The notes beneath the pieces were generated by a model. That model was not told where the DNA came from and did not search any database. It saw only the letters and a list, made by a program, of their open reading frames with translations. Made by a program: the position numbers and the translations under genes. 41,438 bases of DNA from Chitinophaga pinensis (GTDB lineage: Bacteria > Bacteroidota > Bacteroidia > NS11-12g > UBA955): the NCBI GenBank assembly GCA_945890895.1, contig CAMDDG010000019.1, positions 1 through 41,438 of the forward strand, written 5' to 3'. Below, piece by piece: positions 37,276 to 41,438 of the stretch. Positions within the stretch are counted from its first letter, which is position 1. Each line of letters begins with the position of its first letter.

Positions 37276-37980
37276 TTACAAATGAGATTTAACTAGAATC
37301 TCCATCAGGTTAAGACTTTGCTCTTGCAATCTTTCGGCAAATCGATCGATTTTACGAACATATAGCTGATAGCCGAGAAACGCGATAATACCAACCAAAA
37401 GACCAGCAAAGCTCGCTACCATTTTAGTATAAAGACCACCAGAAATGGCACCAATACTTAAATCATTTGTAGTTGAAATGGAATAAAATATATTGATTAC
37501 CCCCCAAATGGTTCCTACAAATCCCAACATTGGGGCAACACGAGCAATTAAACTCAAATAATGCAAATTACTTTCCATTGCGCTCAGTTCAACAGATGCT
37601 TTCGTTTCCATTGCACTTTCTATTTCACGCATATTACTTCCCAAGAACCTCAAACCTGTTGCAATCACTTGTGCCTGTGCAGTAGGTGTTCGATCGCAAT
37701 ACGCCAAAGCTGAATCTGGGCGGTTCTCTTTTAAACTATCTTTTACAACATTAATCAAATTACTATCTATTGCCGCTCGTTTACTTACATAGATATACCG
37801 TTCAACAATAAAATATATTGCCAATAATAGAGAAAATGCTAAAAGAGCCATAACCACTCCACCTTTAGTCATGATTTCCAATACAGGTGCTGAAACATGT
37901 TCAGTTGCTCCAGCTGCTGCAGCCTTATTTGCGGTATCAGCAACAGCGCTTGATGCTTGTAATAAAGTTAAGAATAACAT
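37276..37980 (-). CDS. exbB: ExbB/TolQ/MotA-family proton channel protein
   Basis: This 234-residue protein has a hydrophobic N-terminal segment and an Ala-rich stretch, then the first main helix (about residues 38-58). A cytosolic region contains LRFLGSNMREIESAMETKASVELSAMESNL. The paired helices follow, with APMLGFVGTIWGVINIF and YTKMVASFAGLLVGIIAFLGY. The APMLGxxGTxxG pattern is diagnostic for ExbB/TolQ. With ExbD it makes the proton channel. The N-terminal 30 residues could be a signal or an extra helix. The upstream DUF502 gene ends 149 bp before. No full -7 consensus is seen in that gap. Confidence 0.93.
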   Translation of the reverse strand: MLFLTLLQASSAVADTANKAAAAGATEHVSAPVLEIMTKGGVVMALLAFSLLLAIYFIVERYIYVSKRAAIDSNLINVVKDSLKENRPDSALAYCDRTPTAQAQVIATGLRFLGSNMREIESAMETKASVELSAMESNLHYLSLIARVAPMLGFVGTIWGVINIFYSISTTNDLSIGAISGGLYTKMVASFAGLLVGIIAFLGYQLYVRKIDRFAERLQEQSLNLMEILVKSHL

Positions 37981-38129
37981 ATCTATGCGAATTAACGATG
38001 TAATTAGGTAAATTAGTTTAGGGAAGTTTTAATAATTATCCCCAAATTCTTTAAATGCAGAAAAGCCGTACAATTTACTCAACACCCTGAACCGAACTAT
38101 TGTGTAAATTAAACGAACTAAAAAATCGA

Positions 38130-38717
38130 CTATTTGATTTCGGTTACCCCACCGCTAATGAGGAACTTTGTTAAAACACTAGGATCAACATCGACTGGTT
38201 CTATGTTGCTTTTCTCTACTACAAGCACTTCTCCTGCAATAGAATAACTCATCGGCAAATAAACGGAACAAAAGCCTGGTAAACCCAACTCCTCTAAATC
38301 TTCATCCGTTAAAAAGCCCAATCTCCAAGTTGTTTCAGTAATTTTTATTCTAACTGGTTTGGTGAATTTGCGATTATCACCAACAAATGCTTCGGTCATG
38401 TCTTTAGTTGTGCCAAAAATCCATGACAGTCCAGGCGCTTTTTCGATTATTCCTTCAAGAAATTCTAAAACTTGCTGAGCAACAACGCCTTGAGTGAATC
38501 GCCCTATTAAAGTTATTGCAATTACACCCGAAGCCAAATAAACCACAATTTCAACAAATGAAAGTTCATTTAAATGAAGTAAATCCGTAAAAATCCCTAA
38601 AATCCAGATCAGAATAACAATGGTTAAGGCTAAGGGTAGCACAACCAATAATCCTCTTAAAAAAAGATTAATCAAAACTCTGGCTTTAGGCTTCATATAG
38701 TTGAATTTATTATTCAT
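38130..38717 (-). CDS. DUF502 membrane protein
   Basis: This 195-residue protein shows two membrane segments (about residues 17-42 and 53-76) near the N-terminus. The DUF502 marks follow: PGLSWIFGTTKDMTEAF, FTKPVRIKI, RLGFLTDE and a late SVYLPMSYSIAGEVLVV. The family is widespread in bacteria and plants (for example LIKE COV-type proteins) and its molecular function is not defined. It starts one base after the purD stop, so it is co-transcribed with purD. The pairing looks like gene packing rather than shared function. Confidence 0.9.
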   Translation of the reverse strand: MNNKFNYMKPKARVLINLFLRGLLVVLPLALTIVILIWILGIFTDLLHLNELSFVEIVVYLASGVIAITLIGRFTQGVVAQQVLEFLEGIIEKAPGLSWIFGTTKDMTEAFVGDNRKFTKPVRIKITETTWRLGFLTDEDLEELGLPGFCSVYLPMSYSIAGEVLVVEKSNIEPVDVDPSVLTKFLISGGVTEIK

Positions 38718-38718
38718 T

Positions 38719-40035
38719 TTATTGTGTAAATTTCAAAAGGTCCTTTCCAATATCTGTTCTATTGAACTTGCCTTCGAATTGAACTTTGCTCAACAATTCA
38801 TAGGCTTTTTCCGTAGCATCAATAATTGAGTCACCCAAATAGGTAACCGCAATAACCCTACCACCATTGGTTACTATTTTTTGATCCGCCAGTTTGGTTC
38901 CAGCATGAAATATATACCCATCTTGATCCGGCATTTTACCAGCAATTTTAGGCGAAGTAAAACTAATTTCATGACCTTTTTCTACTGATGATGGATACCC
39001 TCCAGCAACTGAAAAAACAGTAGCAGCAGTTTGAGGTTTCAATTCAAAGTCAATTTCACTAATACCTCCCTTTGCAATGGACAACAATAATTCAATCATA
39101 TCACATTCCAATCGAGGAAATATTGCTTCAGTTTCTGGGTCACCCATTCGAACGTTGTACTCAATAACTTTAGGCTCGCCATTCACATTCATCAATCCCA
39201 AAAAAAGAAACCCCCTAAACGGATGTCCTTTTTCTGCTAAACCTTTAAATGTAGGACGAATGATATCATCCTCCACTTTCTTCATAAAACTGATATCTGC
39301 AAACGGAACAGGACTTATTGCACCCATTCCACCCGTATTGGGACCTAAGTCATGGTCAAAAATACGTTTATAATCTTTTGCAGAACCGAGAATTTTGTAA
39401 TCATCTCCATCAGAAACGGCGAAAACCGAGATCTCAATTCCTTTAAGAAATTCCTCTACTACTACTTTACTGGAGGATTGACCAAACATTTTCCCCAAAA
39501 TCATTTGGTTTAAAACATTTTTTGCTTCTTGAAGATCTTCAGTAATTATAACACCTTTACCCGCCGCAAGTCCATCTGCTTTCAAAACATATGGAGGTTC
39601 TAAGGATGCCAAAAAAGCATCAGAACTACTTAGATTGTGCTCATCGAAAGTTTGATATTTAGCAGTTGGAATTTGGTGATCCACCATAAACTCTTTGGCA
39701 AAATCTTTGCTCCCTTCTAACTGAGAACAAAATTGATCTGGTCCGGCTACAACAACTTTTCTTGAACCAATCTCTTCATTTTTAACTTGTATAAAGTCCG
39801 TAATACCAGCACAAAGTGGATCTTCATTGCCTGGAACAAGTAAATCAATTTTTTGTGCAATACAAAAGTTCCAAACCTCTTCAAAATTCAGGGGATTCAA
39901 ATCAACATTTTCACCTACAAATGAAGTTCCAGCATTTCCAGGTGCAATAAAAAGTTTATTCAGTAAAGAACTTTGACTAATAAAATAAGCATAAGCATGT
40001 TCTCTACCTCCTGATCCTAATAATAAAATATTCAC
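38719..40035 (-). CDS. purD: Phosphoribosylamine-glycine ligase
   Basis: This 438-residue protein is the usual length for GAR synthetase, which joins phosphoribosylamine and glycine using ATP in purine synthesis. It opens NILLLGSGGREHA, with PGNAGT shortly after. The ATP-grasp domain shows LKADGLAAGKGVII, GPNTGGMGAISP and GDPETEAIFPRL. The start is GTG at 40035. The -7 box TAACTTTG ends only four bases before it, and no ATG is available in frame nearby. It is followed after one base by the DUF502 gene. Confidence 0.97.
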   Translation of the reverse strand: MNILLLGSGGREHAYAYFISQSSLLNKLFIAPGNAGTSFVGENVDLNPLNFEEVWNFCIAQKIDLLVPGNEDPLCAGITDFIQVKNEEIGSRKVVVAGPDQFCSQLEGSKDFAKEFMVDHQIPTAKYQTFDEHNLSSSDAFLASLEPPYVLKADGLAAGKGVIITEDLQEAKNVLNQMILGKMFGQSSSKVVVEEFLKGIEISVFAVSDGDDYKILGSAKDYKRIFDHDLGPNTGGMGAISPVPFADISFMKKVEDDIIRPTFKGLAEKGHPFRGFLFLGLMNVNGEPKVIEYNVRMGDPETEAIFPRLECDMIELLLSIAKGGISEIDFELKPQTAATVFSVAGGYPSSVEKGHEISFTSPKIAGKMPDQDGYIFHAGTKLADQKIVTNGGRVIAVTYLGDSIIDATEKAYELLSKVQFEGKFNRTDIGKDLLKFTQ

Positions 40036-40039
40036 ATAA

Positions 40040-40047
40040 CAAAGTTA
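40040..40047 (-). promoter_or_regulatory. -7 promoter box of purD
   Basis: The minus strand reads TAACTTTG, a full match to TAnnTTTG, followed by TTAT and then the GTG start. No good -33 TTG is seen 17-23 bp upstream. Confidence 0.5.
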
Positions 40048-40086
40048 CGTCGAAACCTCTGAATTGATTGAAATTTAATCGAATTT

Positions 40087-41438
40087 TTACTCTTCTGACA
40101 AATCCATTGATCCAAAGCTAAAATCTATTTTATCAGGATCAATTACTTTTCTTGGTTCAATTTGCTTTGGCTTTTGACGCTTAAGTCTCTCCACATAAGC
40201 CACTTCTTTTTCTGACAGAAAACGCCATTTTCCCCGTCCTAATTTCAATTTGTCAAATTCTCCAATTAATACCCGATCCAATGCTTCCACTTCATATTTA
40301 AAGTGTTCAAACATTCTTCGAACAATTCTATTTCTTCCTGAGTGAATTTCTAAACCAAGAATAGTTGGATCATTTTCATCCACAAAGCCAACTTGTTCAA
40401 AGTTCATAAATCCATCCTCCAATTCTATACCTTCAACCCAAGCCAACATGCTTTCCTTGTTGGGCTTTCTATCTAATTTTGCGCGATATATCTTTTTTAT
40501 CTCAAAACTCGGATGAGTCATTTTTTGTGCAAATTCACCATCATTGGTTAACAACAGTACTCCAGTAGTATTGCGGTCTAGACGACCAACTGGATAAATT
40601 CGTTCTTTTCCAGGTAAATCAATTAGATCCATAACTGTTTTACGGCCATCCGGATCATCTGTAGTAGTAATGTAACCTTTCGGCTTATTCAAGAGGATGT
40701 AAACGGGTTTTTCTGGCATTATACGTCTACCTTCTACTTTGATCACATCTTTTGGTCCAACTTTCGAACCTAATTCAGTTACAACATTCCCATTAACTTG
40801 AACCAAACCTTGAGCGATTAATGCGTCAGCTTCCCTCCGACTGCATAAACCTGAATTCGAAATATACCGGTTCAAACGAATTTCTTCTTGTAATAACCTA
40901 CTTCCCTTCTGAAGTCCTTCTCCGTGCTTTTGCAAATCGCGATTTGCCCCTTTATATCCAAATCCAGCTTTTACACTCTTAGATTCTATGCGCTCTCTTT
41001 TAACTTTTTTGGGTTTATTTCGTTCATTATTTGCATCGACTTCTGAATCTGAATAAGGATTTTTAGTATCGAATGTTTTTCCCTTAATTTTTTTAAAATC
41101 TTTAGAATATGCTCTTTGATTCGAATCTCCATAACCACCGCGGTTTTCTCGGCGGTCTCCACCGAATCCTTCACGCTTTTCACCGCGATTGAATCCGCCT
41201 TCTCTGCGATCTCTGTCACCGCCAAATCCGCTTGGTTTACGGTCTCTATCCCCACCAAAGCTGCCTCCATTTGATCTGCGATCTCTATCTCCAGACCCTC
41301 CTCTGCGGTCATTTCCGCCAAAGCCACCGCGATTTTCTCGGCGGTCTCCACCGAATCCTTCACGCTTTTCACCGCGATTGAATCCGCCTTCTCTGCGATC
41401 TCTGTCACCGCCAAATCCGCTTGGTTTACGGTCTCTAT
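40087..41438 (-). CDS. rluB: 23S rRNA pseudouridine synthase (RluB/RsuA type), 5' end beyond the window
   Basis: The visible 449 residues hold two parts. The last 280 or so are a normal RsuA/RluB enzyme: an S4 RNA-binding domain (IRLNRYISNSGLCSRREADAL) and the catalytic domain with GRLDRNTTGVLLLTNDGE, whose Asp is the nucleophile. Before this lies an extension of at least 167 residues, rich in Gly, Arg, Asp and Glu, with repeated GGDRR, GFGGDR and GEKREG units. It stays open in frame to the window edge, so the true start lies outside. The family converts uridine to pseudouridine in 23S rRNA (RluB at 2605 in E. coli). The RGG-like tail probably binds RNA. A TTG at 40933 is a possible start but is unlikely, because the extension continues with sense codons. 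Confidence 0.88.
   Translation of the reverse strand, partial: RDRKPSGFGGDRDRREGGFNRGEKREGFGGDRRENRGGFGGNDRRGGSGDRDRRSNGGSFGGDRDRKPSGFGGDRDRREGGFNRGEKREGFGGDRRENRGGYGDSNQRAYSKDFKKIKGKTFDTKNPYSDSEVDANNERNKPKKVKRERIESKSVKAGFGYKGANRDLQKHGEGLQKGSRLLQEEIRLNRYISNSGLCSRREADALIAQGLVQVNGNVVTELGSKVGPKDVIKVEGRRIMPEKPVYILLNKPKGYITTTDDPDGRKTVMDLIDLPGKERIYPVGRLDRNTTGVLLLTNDGEFAQKMTHPSFEIKKIYRAKLDRKPNKESMLAWVEGIELEDGFMNFEQVGFVDENDPTILGLEIHSGRNRIVRRMFEHFKYEVEALDRVLIGEFDKLKLGRGKWRFLSEKEVAYVERLKRQKPKQIEPRKVIDPDKIDFSFGSMDLSEE
41135..41438. repeat. Near-identical direct duplication inside the rluB extension
   Basis: At least 115 bp at 41135-41249 recur at 41324-41438 with one visible change (G to A, 41143 versus 41332). 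The period is 189 bp, exactly 63 codons, so the reading frame is kept. The second copy reaches the window edge and may continue. It encodes Gly/Arg-rich sequence such as GGFNRGEKREGFGGDRRE. Confidence 0.93.

Noticed and set aside
40986..41414. Minus-strand 142-codon ORF rich in Ala, Glu and Val
   Set aside because: It is a shadow in another frame of the Gly/Arg repeat region of rluB. The rluB frame is open across the whole stretch and continues into the enzyme.
41135..41438. CRISPR-like repeats
   Set aside because: The repeats are long, in frame with rluB and coding, with no short spacers and no cas genes.
1..41438. tRNA, rRNA, insertion sequences, phage genes and attachment sites
   Set aside because: No cloverleaf-type sequence with a T-loop outside coding regions, no transposase or integrase ORF, and no terminal inverted repeats were seen.

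Overview
The window is a compact, AT-rich bacterial chromosome segment that fits the phylum Bacteroidota, probably a Flavobacteriales-like marine or freshwater lineage (the order is inferred). The evidence is a type IX secretion (T9SS) C-terminal sorting domain on a 1070-residue Calx-beta protein, several Bacteroidota-type outer-membrane barrels (DUF5723-like, Porin_10-like), a DUF2795 protein, exported lipoproteins, no clear Shine-Dalgarno sequences, and many copies of the Bacteroidota -7 promoter box TAnnTTTG just in front of genes. I see no rRNA, tRNA, CRISPR array, insertion sequence, phage gene or integration site. No stretch longer than about 280 bp lacks a gene.

Layout. 1-5.3 kb: methylmalonyl-CoA epimerase, a cytosolic TPR protein, an exported thioredoxin and, divergent from it, an overlapping pair of membrane glycosyltransferases (a GT2 polyprenyl-phosphate type and a GT-C type). 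5.3-9.4 kb: a minus-strand cluster of a DUF5723-like barrel, a 683-residue lipoprotein of unknown function and a small membrane protein. 9.5-15.8 kb: a Porin_10-like barrel, DNA polymerase I (polA), an exported MsrB and a divergent AcpH-like protein. 15.9-18.5 kb: an unknown exported protein overlapping an unknown polytopic membrane protein. 18.6-25.1 kb: hflX, a DUF2795 protein, a class I O-methyltransferase, a MarR regulator, kynureninase (kynU) and ftsH, closed by a strong bidirectional terminator. 25.2-31.3 kb: an MsbA-like ABC exporter, the T9SS Calx-beta surface protein with its own terminator, and comF. 31.4-36.5 kb: a plus-strand set of a second ABC exporter, an exported TPR protein and an outer-membrane protein. 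36.5-41.4 kb: a 64-bp tandem repeat, then exbD, exbB, a DUF502 protein, purD and a 23S rRNA pseudouridine synthase (rluB type) with a long Gly/Arg-rich N-terminal extension that runs off the window.

Most of the content is housekeeping or envelope biology. I did not find a convincing new defence, mobile or biosynthetic system. The observations most worth checking are: (1) five genes whose consensus -7 box lies only 4 or 7 nt before an ATG, GTG or TTG start, suggesting leaderless or nearly leaderless mRNAs; (2) the internally duplicated RGG-like extension of RluB; (3) the 64-bp intergenic tandem repeat; (4) a ten-codon leader ORF before ftsH; and (5) the uncharacterised lipoprotein/barrel cluster and the exported/membrane pair.

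Start codons were re-chosen for several genes: the GT2 transferase, polA, the AcpH-like protein, the two unknown genes at 15.9-18.5 kb, kynU, the exported TPR protein, and rluB, which is open to the window edge.
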